A stretch of DNA of 7,076 nt from SHVO01 sp041919675 (GTDB taxonomy: Bacteria > Pseudomonadota > Alphaproteobacteria > Rhodospirillales > Rhodospirillaceae), in assembly GCA_041919675.1 (NCBI GenBank), contig JAYRTJ010000157.1:1-7076 (forward strand). Direction: 5' to 3'. The notes below the pieces were generated by a model. It ran no database searches. It was not told the origin of the DNA and saw nothing but the letters and a program-made list of their open reading frames with translations. Of the stretch, positions 1 to 4,805 are shown one piece after another. A program made the position numbers and the translations under genes. Each line of letters begins with the position of its first letter. Positions within the stretch are counted from its first letter, which is position 1.

Positions 1-82
1 GCGCGGCGGCGAAAAGCGCGGCCGCCCCAAAGATGGTAAATGTCGCGGCGATGGAAACGAAACGGGCGGCGCGTCTGGTCAC
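1..82 (-). CDS. N-terminus of a signal-peptide or membrane-anchored protein (partial, runs off left edge)
   Basis: Only the first 27 codons are in the window. From a GTG at 82-80 they read MTRRAARFVSIAATFTIFG, then an alanine- and phenylalanine-rich stretch. Two to three arginines followed by a hydrophobic run is typical of a signal peptide or first transmembrane helix; no cleavage site is reached. The start is supported by an AGGGGG ribosome-binding site at 96-91, 8 nt upstream. An ATG at 99-97 sits in another frame and opens a 6-codon ORF whose TGA overlaps the GTG. The gene is on the same strand as the LysR regulator and begins 133 nt after its stop. That gap shows no clear promoter or terminator. 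Function cannot be told from this fragment. Confidence 0.6.
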   Translation of the reverse strand, partial: MTRRAARFVSIAATFTIFGAAALFAAA

Positions 83-215
83 GGCGGTGTCCCCCTCATG
101 AATTTCCCCGAGGAAGCTTACGCCGCACCGCGTGAAGACCGCCAGTCCCTAGCTGTGCATGGATTTCGTCATTTTCCCGCGATTCCGACGACCCGTTATC
201 GGGAATCGGCGCCGA

Positions 216-1196
216 TTATCCGGCCTTCAGCGCGGCGTCGCTCTCCGGAGGGGGCGGCACGGCGGACGGCAACGCGGACTTCCCCTTCGACATCGCGCCC
301 TGCTTCCGGCCCGCGGCGAGAAGGAAATTGCGGAAGCTCGCGCCGAAGGGCCGCGCGATCGCGTCGCGGTCCCACGCCAGGAAATACGGCGCGGGAAGTT
401 TCGTGCGGCGGTCGACGGGAATCACCAGGCGTCCCGCCGCCAGGTCGTCCACGATCATGCTGATCTGCGCCAACACAAAACCGTCGCCGGCCACCGCCGC
501 GTCGATGGCCGAGGCCGACAGGGAGAACGTCAGTTCACTCGCACGTTCCGGCATCCGTTCGCCGACGCTCGAAGCCCAGTCCGTCCACGACAACCCGGCC
601 GCGCGGTCCGGATCCCATGCGATGCTGATGAGCGGCGAAGCCATGATATCCGCCGGCGAGCCGACGGGGTTTCTCGCCAAAAACTCCGGCGCGCACGCGG
701 GCACGGCGTAATCCGTATAAAGCTCGGAGAAATAGCTGTAGCTGCGCACCTCCGCCCCGTAACACAGGCGGAAATCGATATGGTCGTTCGACAGCGGCTT
801 TTCCTCGTCGGTGCCGATGGAATGGATGGTCGCGTCGCTGTTGGCGCTTCTCCACTCCTTGATCAGCGGCCGCAGCCAGCGCAAAGCCAGCGACGGCAGC
901 GCGCTGATGATGATGCTGGGTTTGGCGCGCGCGACATGCAGCTTCTGTTGCGCGAGGCGCAGCTGATCGAAGGCCACGCGCACGCTCTCATAATAAAGCC
1001 GGCCCCAGAACGTGAGCACCAGCGTGCGCCCGCGCCGCTCGAACAAACTCGCTTTGAGCGACTCTTCGATGTTGGTGATCTGCTGGCTTACGGCGCCGAC
1101 CGTGACATGCAAATCGTCGGCGGCCTTCGTCAGGCTGCCGCAACGCGCGACCGCCTCGAAAACCTGAATGGCCCTCATCGTCGGAAGATCCACCAC
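216..1196 (-). CDS. LysR-family transcriptional regulator, GcvA-like
   Basis: This is a DNA-binding transcription factor of 326 residues, the usual LysR length. The N-terminal winged HTH spans about residues 5-65: FEAVARCGSLTKAADDLHVT, then GAVSQQITNIEESL and LFERRGRTLVLT, all canonical. A linker helix follows, then the effector-binding domain opening with SALPSLALRWLRPLI, a pattern of the GcvA subgroup. I chose the GTG at 1196 because GAGGGG (1209-1204) lies 7 nt upstream and VVDLP-x-MRAIQVFEA matches the usual family N-terminus. The in-frame ATG at 1289 would add 31 non-homologous residues and lies inside a palindrome. The C-terminus carries a low-complexity tail with a run of prolines. The gene follows the membrane protein on the same strand after 105 nt, which contains its likely own promoter. 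Target and effector are unknown. Confidence 0.93.
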   Translation of the reverse strand: MVDLPTMRAIQVFEAVARCGSLTKAADDLHVTVGAVSQQITNIEESLKASLFERRGRTLVLTFWGRLYYESVRVAFDQLRLAQQKLHVARAKPSIIISALPSLALRWLRPLIKEWRSANSDATIHSIGTDEEKPLSNDHIDFRLCYGAEVRSYSYFSELYTDYAVPACAPEFLARNPVGSPADIMASPLISIAWDPDRAAGLSWTDWASSVGERMPERASELTFSLSASAIDAAVAGDGFVLAQISMIVDDLAAGRLVIPVDRRTKLPAPYFLAWDRDAIARPFGASFRNFLLAAGRKQGAMSKGKSALPSAVPPPPESDAALKAG

Positions 1197-1238
1197 GGAC
1201 GATCCCCTCGCGTGAAGCTGCGCGTGTTTGTTCCCTAA

Positions 1239-1261
1239 ACGCGCCTCTTGGCGAAGCGCGT
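1239..1261 (-). other. Hairpin in the leader of the LysR gene
   Basis: On the minus strand ACGCGC pairs with GCGCGT, followed inward by a G-U wobble and two further pairs around a 5-nt loop: about 9 pairs in all, followed by TTTA. It could be a weak terminator for the upstream membrane gene or a leader structure of the regulator mRNA. The T-run is too short for a confident terminator. Confidence 0.3.
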
Positions 1262-1272
1262 CCTTCCCGGTT

Positions 1273-1310
1273 ATTATATGTATATACAATTGATGAATTG
1301 TCTATACATA
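1273..1310 (-). promoter_or_regulatory. AT-rich palindrome overlapping the probable LysR-gene promoter
   Basis: TATGTATATACAATT (1277-1291) and AATTGTCTATACATA (1296-1310) form an inverted repeat with 14 of 15 matching pairs around a GATG spacer. Its left edge overlaps a perfect minus-strand -10 box TATAAT (1278-1273). A TAGACA -35-like hexamer lies 20 nt upstream, longer than ideal, inside the right arm. LysR regulators commonly autoregulate by binding dyads over their own promoter, so an operator is the simplest reading, but binding by this regulator is inference. The palindrome also covers the TAG stop (1304-1302) of the membrane-protein gene. Confidence 0.5.
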
Positions 1311-2540
1311 ACTTCCGTGCAGAAACAGCGACTTGGCCATATCCGTGGATATGATGTGTGTAAGGCCGCCGGCCAGGGTCGTCGGCCGGCAGCACACATT
1401 CACCCGCCACGTCCCTACATATAAGAGGACCGCCGCCAGCGCCGCGACGGCGGCCAAGGGCCGCGCCCGCGCGGGCGCCGGATCGCGCGCGGCTCCCGCC
1501 AGGATCAGCGCGATCACCGCCGCGCTCGCCATGTGGATCCATCGGCCCCAATCCCACCCGAGGAGAAAGAGCGCCGCCATCGGCAGGCTCGCGGCGATCA
1601 GAAGCCGCAGCGGCGCCTGCCCTTCGCGCGGCAAAGCGCGCCGCACCAGGAGAAGCGGAACCAGTGCGAGAATGATGGTGACGATGTAAATGCCCAGCGC
1701 CCGCGCATCGCGCACAAGCTCCAGCACATAGAACCAGACCTGGTCGTAACGCCAACCCAGCGCATTGATGGCGTCGCACGCCGTCACGGCGCGCCCCGCC
1801 CACGCGCCGCAGATCGCCGCGGCCGCCGCGCCGTCGCCCTGACGGAGGGTGGCGGCGAGGAAACACAGCGCCGCCGGCAACATCACGGGGATCTGCACCC
1901 GCAGGACATGCCGGACCGGCTTCGGATATCCGCAAGCCATATAGATCAGCAGCGCATGCGCCGGCAGGAAGATCGCCTGATTCTCATGGATGAGGGTCGA
2001 CAGCGCGAGATAAGGCGATAGCCAAAAATACGCAAAGCGCGGATAGGTCCGCGCGGGCATCTCCCCGCGCAATGTCCGGCGCACGGCGATGGCATGTCCA
2101 AACAGCCCCACGATGACGAAAGCGTCCTTGCGCAAGTACCCGCCGTAGTCATAGGCGGGAAACAGCAGCAGCGCCGGCGCCAGCATCACCAGCAGGAACA
2201 GCGCGGGCCGCGTCCGCAGCGGCCGCGCCAGCACCGCCAGCAGCGCGATTTGCGCCGCCGTCAGCCCCACGAACAACACGGGGAAAAATACGCCCGTGGA
2301 AAGTCCGCTCATCTCATGCAGCTGAAAAGCCGCCTCACCCAGAAGCCCGCGGCGGATGAAACCCGCGGCATAGCTGATATGGAGATCGCTCACCGCCCAG
2401 CTTGTCCCGTCGCCGAACGACCGCAGGACGGACGGCACGAACAACACGGCCATGAGGGCCGGCGTGAACGCAAGCAAAAGGCGCTGCTGAAGGTGAGTTG
2501 ACAGACGCATGGTTGCAAACACAACGGTCGACACCAACAA
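1302..2540 (-). CDS. Polytopic membrane protein of unknown function
   Basis: The 412-residue product is mostly hydrophobic, with about 9-11 predicted membrane helices (for example near residues 20-39, 82-107, 112-130, 139-154, 172-202, 216-231, 282-300, 310-328, 336-351 and 361-376). Polar signatures lie at helix ends: FIRRGLLGEA (61-70), YLRKDAF (135-141), HENQ (185-188) and DWGRWI (330-335). Charged residues at helix boundaries together with an HE pair recall large polysaccharide-assembly membrane enzymes, but I do not recognise the family and assign no function. The start is uncertain. TTG at 2540 has GGAAGG about 6 nt upstream; GTG at 2534 is also possible; the ATG at 2510 gives a clean N-terminus but has no visible ribosome-binding site. 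The gene is divergent from the PEP-CTERM gene and upstream of the LysR regulator. Its stop codon lies inside the 1277-1310 palindrome. Confidence 0.8.
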   Translation of the reverse strand: MLVSTVVFATMRLSTHLQQRLLLAFTPALMAVLFVPSVLRSFGDGTSWAVSDLHISYAAGFIRRGLLGEAAFQLHEMSGLSTGVFFPVLFVGLTAAQIALLAVLARPLRTRPALFLLVMLAPALLLFPAYDYGGYLRKDAFVIVGLFGHAIAVRRTLRGEMPARTYPRFAYFWLSPYLALSTLIHENQAIFLPAHALLIYMACGYPKPVRHVLRVQIPVMLPAALCFLAATLRQGDGAAAAAICGAWAGRAVTACDAINALGWRYDQVWFYVLELVRDARALGIYIVTIILALVPLLLVRRALPREGQAPLRLLIAASLPMAALFLLGWDWGRWIHMASAAVIALILAGAARDPAPARARPLAAVAALAAVLLYVGTWRVNVCCRPTTLAGGLTHIISTDMAKSLFLHGSYV

Positions 2541-2616
2541 ACGGCCCCTTCCGAACCTCCCCCTTTTCCTTATTTTCCCTCTCCCGAAAGGGGCGGGTCA
2601 GGCAGGGGTCGTTTGT
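2537..2616. repeat. Long-range inverted repeat enclosing a polypyrimidine tract
   Basis: ACAAACGGCCCC (2537-2548) and GGGGTCGTTTGT (2605-2616) are inverted copies matching at 11 of 12 positions. Nested inside, CCCCTTCCG (2545-2553) faces CGAAAGGGG (2585-2593) with 8 of 9 matches. Between them 2556-2585 is 29 pyrimidines out of 30. The repeats lie roughly 135-215 bp upstream of the predicted sigma-54 start site, where enhancer-binding activators usually bind, and they also cover the start region of the membrane-protein gene. Function is inferred from position only. Confidence 0.35.
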
Positions 2617-2722
2617 CGTTTTGAAGCCGGTGCGGCGGCGTGAGCCCGCGACTCTCGCCAAAATTTGACACCTTCCCGCCGCATTTTCAAAGATAGCCCC
2701 GTATTTGCTCCTCTTTTTCAAC

Positions 2723-2738
2723 TGGCATGGCGGTTGCA
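2723..2738 (+). promoter_or_regulatory. Sigma-54 (RpoN) -24/-12 promoter of the PEP-CTERM gene
   Basis: TGGCAT, five bases, then TTGCA matches the RpoN consensus TGGCAC-N5-TTGCA at all but one position. The invariant GG (2724-2725) and GC (2736-2737) have exactly 10 bases between them. The predicted start is near 2749, giving a leader of about 45 nt to the ATG at 2795. RpoN control of PEP-CTERM genes, through the PrsK/PrsR two-component system, is known in other proteobacteria, which makes this placement meaningful. The activator genes are not in the window. Confidence 0.65.
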
Positions 2739-2794
2739 CCTCTGGTGTTCGCGCTCGGCATGATGCCAGGCGCTCTCAAGCAAGGAGCAAAGAG

Positions 2795-3487
2795 ATGAAT
2801 ACGAAGTGGCTTGGCGGCGCTGTGGTTGCCGCCGCGATATTCTGTGCGGCGTCGGCTCAGGCCGCGCCGGTTCTGGGCAGCAACGTCGAAGCGTCGGTGT
2901 TCACGTCCATGTTCGGAAGCACGAGCGGCTGGAGCTATTCGGGCCAAAGCACCGCCGCTTTCACCGGCACGGGCACCGCCACCCTTGTGGGGCGTTCTTC
3001 GTCCTACGCAAACGCTTTCGGTTATTCCAATACGGCCCATGGCGGCCGGACCACGATCTTCAATACCGGCGCGGCGGCCGGCAGCACGGCGTCCGTGACG
3101 GGTTATTCGCCGTCCTACCTGTTCTACTTCCAGGCGGACGGCGCCGACGCCTTCCTCTTCTCGGATGACAACCGCCAGTATACCGACGGCTACGACAGTG
3201 GAGATTTTCCCGGACAGGTCCAGGGCGGCATCGACATCTTCTTCAATGCGGCGCTCTCACAATGGGCGTTCTTCTTCGATGACGCGGGCGGCGGAATTCC
3301 GGTCGCCGGCGACGACAACGACTACGACGATATGGTCGTGAGCTTCCAGATGGCCCAGGCGCCGGACGAAGAGCCGGACGGCGTACCCGAACCCGGCGCG
3401 CTCGCGCTCTTCGGTCTCGCGCTTCTGGGCTTTGGCGCGGCGCGCCGCCTCAAGAAGCCCGCGCTTGCCGGCCGAACCATGGCGTAA
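2795..3487 (+). CDS. PEP-CTERM sorting-domain exported protein, DUF4114-like
   Basis: The 230-residue protein has a Sec signal peptide (residues 1-23, MNTKW then a hydrophobic core and AQA before AP). A Ser/Thr/Gly/Ala-rich body follows, then an acidic segment (residues 123-185) with GGIDIFFN, WAFFFDDAGGG and DDNDYDDMVVSF. That pattern resembles DUF4114, an often calcium-binding-like domain of surface proteins. The C-terminal sorting signal is VPEP (197-200), a short hydrophobic helix, then ARRLKK. In this system an inner-membrane exosortase recognises PEP and processes the protein for release or attachment to the envelope or extracellular polymer. About ten residues follow the basic cluster, slightly more than usual. 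AAGGAG (2782-2787) lies 7 nt before the ATG. No exosortase gene is in the window. The gene stands alone between a sigma-54 promoter and a hairpin. Confidence 0.92.
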   Translation: MNTKWLGGAVVAAAIFCAASAQAAPVLGSNVEASVFTSMFGSTSGWSYSGQSTAAFTGTGTATLVGRSSSYANAFGYSNTAHGGRTTIFNTGAAAGSTASVTGYSPSYLFYFQADGADAFLFSDDNRQYTDGYDSGDFPGQVQGGIDIFFNAALSQWAFFFDDAGGGIPVAGDDNDYDDMVVSFQMAQAPDEEPDGVPEPGALALFGLALLGFGAARRLKKPALAGRTMA

Positions 3488-3497
3488 CCGGGCTGCG

Positions 3498-3525
3498 GCG
3501 AGTGGGGCTGTCCCGCCCCACTCGC
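3498..3525 (+). terminator. Strong hairpin downstream of the PEP-CTERM gene
   Basis: GCGAGTGGGGC (3498-3508) and GCCCCACTCGC (3515-3525) form a perfect 11-bp stem with a 6-nt loop, starting 10 nt after the TAA. It is followed by TCCCCC rather than a T-run, so it may terminate inefficiently or mainly protect the mRNA 3' end. Confidence 0.6.
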
Positions 3526-3603
3526 TCCCCCGGCCAAGATGTGGCATAAGTCTCGCATTCCCCCGCGACTCGCCCTATGCACATTTCCGATTTTCCATGT
3601 GAG

Positions 3604-3632
3604 ATTAAATTTGCCGAATCCGCAAATTTAAT
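3604..3632. promoter_or_regulatory. Perfect 11-7-11 palindrome centred on a GANTC site
   Basis: ATTAAATTTGC (3604-3614) and GCAAATTTAAT (3622-3632) are exact inverted copies. The spacer is C-GAATC-C, so the GANTC sequence methylated by CcrM in many alphaproteobacteria lies exactly on the dyad axis, giving 13 of 14 symmetric pairs. The element ends 27 bp before a TATAAT box, a position suited to an activator site or an AT-rich UP element. The binding protein is unknown. Confidence 0.5.
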
Positions 3633-3659
3633 GTCCAAATCGCCCGGCAAATGGCGTAT

Positions 3660-3683
3660 TATAATGCGCTATGCTCTTTGACA
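3660..3683 (+). promoter_or_regulatory. rRNA-like promoter -10 with boxA-like antitermination motif
   Basis: TATAAT (3660-3665) is followed by GCGCT, a GC-rich discriminator of the type found at stringently controlled stable-RNA promoters. At the expected start point comes TGCTCTTTGACA (3672-3683), close to the boxA of E. coli rRNA leaders (TGCTCTTTAACA). No good -35 hexamer is present, but the AT-rich palindrome just upstream could act as an UP element or activator site. No rRNA gene follows in the window. Confidence 0.45.
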
Positions 3684-3747
3684 TTGTGAATAGAAAGACA
3701 TGCGCCGCCCGCGCCGCGGCGCCTCTCATGCCGGCCGGATTTCAAAG

Positions 3748-3780
3748 TGTCGCGTGATGTCGCGTGAATGTCGCGCGTAA
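3748..3780. repeat. Three tandem TGTCGCG(T/C)G repeats
   Basis: TGTCGCGTGA (3748-3757), TGTCGCGTGA (3758-3767) and TGTCGCGCGTAA (3769-3780) follow each other at 10- and 11-bp spacing, about one helical turn. Such phasing puts each copy on the same DNA face, as in iterons or cooperative operators. Two further copies lie at 3832-3850. Confidence 0.6.
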
Positions 3781-3831
3781 GATCGTCCCACAACACATTC
3801 GTCTATAATGATTTTTTCCGGTTTGGCGCGT

Positions 3832-3850
3832 TGTCGCGCATGTCGCGCGC
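3832..3850. repeat. Second cluster of TGTCGCGC repeats (two copies)
   Basis: TGTCGCGCA (3832-3840) is directly followed by TGTCGCGCGC (3841-3850). They share the TGTCGCG core with the cluster at 3748-3780. This pair also forms the stem of the hairpin that precedes the T5 run at 3851-3855, so it may have a structural rather than a protein-binding role. Confidence 0.5.
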
Positions 3851-3855
3851 TTTTT
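3835..3855 (+). terminator. Short GC hairpin with T5, possible intrinsic terminator
   Basis: CGCGC (3835-3839), a 5-nt loop, GCGCG (3845-3849), C, then TTTTT (3851-3855). The stem is only 5 bp but all G-C. It would end a transcript started at the 3660 promoter. Confidence 0.4.
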
Positions 3856-3919
3856 GGAATGCCCCCCCTTTTCTGAGACACGGAATGAGCGGCGCGCATA
3901 GCTCGTGCGTTGCTCATGC

Positions 3920-3951
3920 AAAAACGCCGCAAGGCGCGGCCCTTGCGGCGT
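3920..3951 (-). terminator. Rho-independent terminator of the XRE regulator gene
   Basis: Read on the minus strand, ACGCCGCAAGG (3951-3941) pairs perfectly with CCTTGCGGCGT (3934-3924) around a 6-nt loop. The run TTTT (3923-3920) follows at once. It lies 48 nt after the stop codon at 3999 and is a textbook intrinsic terminator. Confidence 0.85.
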
Positions 3952-3971
3952 CTTCTCTTGCGGCGTCTTCT
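3942..3971. repeat. Perfect 15-bp tandem duplication next to the terminator
   Basis: CTTGCGGCGTCTTCT occurs at 3942-3956 and again at 3957-3971 without a mismatch. The repeat unit includes most of one arm of the XRE-gene terminator, so there are two alternative partners for the ACGCCGCAAG arm. Confidence 0.8.
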
Positions 3972-3998
3972 GGGGCCGGCCGCGGGTGCCGGCGTCTC

Positions 3999-4574
3999 TT
4001 AGACTCGCTGCTCGGCCAGCGGCTGCGCCACCGGCGGCGGCACGGCGGCGGCTTTGGCGGCGACCTCGTCGGCCTTTTCCACCGCGCGGCCCTTGGCGGC
4101 GACGGCGGCTTCTTCCATGGCGGCCAGCGAACGCGCCAGTTCATAGATGCGGCGGCGCACATGCTCGTCGCCGATTTCATAGTAAGCGCGCACCAGTTCC
4201 AGGGTCTCGCGGCGGACCATCGGGTCGTCCTCGTGCGGCATTTCGATCTCGCCCGCGCCCGCCTGGTTGCGCGGGCTGGCGCCGGCCGTGTGATCGTCCA
4301 TCTCCTCGAAGAAGTAGGACACCGGGCAATCCAGCACGCGGCTCATGTCCCACAGGCGGCTGGCGCCGATGCGGTTGGCGCCGCGCTCGTACTTCTGAAC
4401 CTGCTGGAAGGTCAGGCCCATCGCTTCGCCGACCTTCTCCTGGGAAAGGCCGAGAAGGGTACGGCGGACCCGCAGCCGGTTCCCCACGTGAGAGTCCACC
4501 GGGTTCGGTTTACCCGTTGTCCGCTGCCGTTTCACTTTCCCTTCAGCCGTGGTTGAACCCTGATACACGTCCAT
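3999..4574 (-). CDS. XRE-family helix-turn-helix regulator, PraR-like
   Basis: This DNA-binding regulator has 191 residues from the preferred start. Residues 22-88 form the Cro/C1-type HTH: KPNPVDSHVGNRLRVRRTLL, then GLSQEKVGEAMGLTFQQVQK and YERGANRIGASRLWDMSRVL. This pattern closely resembles PraR of rhizobia and related single-domain regulators widespread in alphaproteobacteria, which control adhesion, biofilm or quorum-sensing genes. After PVSYFFEEM comes a less conserved region with a helical segment (120-155), then an alanine-rich, proline-containing tail rather than a second domain. I prefer the ATG at 4574 because AGAGG lies about 9-10 nt upstream. The ATG at 4601 would add nine residues but has only a weak site. 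The gene converges on the PEP-CTERM gene and diverges from the 4806 gene. A role in surface properties is inference from the family. Confidence 0.9.
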   Translation of the reverse strand: MDVYQGSTTAEGKVKRQRTTGKPNPVDSHVGNRLRVRRTLLGLSQEKVGEAMGLTFQQVQKYERGANRIGASRLWDMSRVLDCPVSYFFEEMDDHTAGASPRNQAGAGEIEMPHEDDPMVRRETLELVRAYYEIGDEHVRRRIYELARSLAAMEEAAVAAKGRAVEKADEVAAKAAAVPPPVAQPLAEQRV

Positions 4575-4781
4575 GTCGCGCACACCTCTATTACTAGACA
4601 TCCCGGGTCACATAACGCCATGAACGCGAAGAAGTTCTCTCCTTGCGTTAAAAAGGTTGGCGAAGGCCTCCGAAAAGTTTGTATCCGGCGGCGGAAAGAT
4701 GGCGGAAAAGGGCCGAAATTAAGCCCAACCGGCTGAAACTACACCAAAAACGGAACCAAAATTGAAACCGGACATTGGTTT

Positions 4782-4797
4782 TGTACACGTTGGTACA
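4782..4797. promoter_or_regulatory. TGTAC-N6-GTACA dyad just upstream of the 4806 gene
   Basis: TGTAC (4782-4786) and GTACA (4793-4797) are perfect inverted repeats with a 6-nt spacer, ending 8 nt before the ATG at 4806. TTGAAA (4762-4767) followed after 16 nt by TACACG (4784-4789) is a possible weak promoter whose -10 would lie in the dyad. The site could be an operator, for example for the divergent XRE regulator; this is inference. The rest of the 4575-4805 intergenic region is A-rich with repeated AACCGG/GAAACCGG words and shows no clear promoter for the XRE gene. Confidence 0.35.
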
Positions 4798-4805
4798 GGT
4801 CCGAG

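Larger units (their letters stand above)
3672..3855 (+). ncRNA. Candidate small stable RNA (no known family recognised)
   Basis: This stretch lies between two converging gene terminators and has no convincing reading frame. It begins at the predicted start point of the TATAAT/boxA promoter and ends in a GC hairpin with T5, giving a transcript of about 184 nt. Inside are a GC-rich palindrome GCGCCGCGGCGC (3711-3722), the first TGTCGCG repeat cluster (3748-3780) and a second TATAAT (3804-3809). CTTTGA (3676-3681) can pair with TCAAAG (3742-3747). I do not recognise 6S, SRP, tmRNA or RNase P RNA. It could instead be a decayed rRNA leader or pure regulatory DNA. Confidence 0.28.

Noticed and set aside
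181..207. GATTCC / CCCG-TTAT-CGGG / GGAATC hairpin after the LysR stop as a terminator
   Set aside because: The inner stem is only 4 bp, the outer arms overlap in pairing, and no T-run follows on the minus strand.
98..1238. Long plus-strand open frames opposite the LysR gene
   Set aside because: They encode arginine-rich, low-complexity products with no family features and lie antisense to a clear LysR protein. High GC content readily produces such frames.
1197..1289. Upstream ATG start (1289) for the LysR regulator
   Set aside because: The extra 31 residues precede the normal family N-terminus, the ATG lies in a palindrome at the promoter, and the GTG at 1196 has a good ribosome-binding site.
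2665..2695. TTGACA (2665-2670) as a sigma-70 -35 box for the PEP-CTERM gene
   Set aside because: No hexamer with more than about 3 of 6 matches to TATAAT sits at 16-18 nt. The sigma-54 element downstream is a much better match.
3605..3631. CtrA-type TTAA-N7-TTAA site
   Set aside because: The two TTAA words are 19 nt apart, not 7.
3604..3632. Chromosome dimer-resolution (dif) site
   Set aside because: The 11-bp arms are suggestive, but the spacer is 7 nt rather than 6 and the arms lack the CGCATAA/TTATGTTAA core known for XerC/XerD sites.
3678..3706. TTGACA (3678-3683) as a -35 box
   Set aside because: The sequence 16-18 nt downstream is GC-rich (TGCGCC) with no -10. The hexamer is better explained as part of a boxA-like motif.
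3748..3850. CRISPR array
   Set aside because: The units are only 10-12 bp and abut each other without spacers of constant length, and no cas gene is present.
3726..3932. Minus-strand 68-codon frame (3932-3726) in the non-coding interval
   Set aside because: It begins beside the XRE terminator, has no ribosome-binding site or recognisable features, and crosses the repeats.
3768..4597. Plus-strand open frames opposite the XRE regulator and across the repeats
   Set aside because: They run antisense to a clear HTH protein and have arginine- and histidine-rich composition. Their starts fall in the TGTCGCG repeats without ribosome-binding sites.
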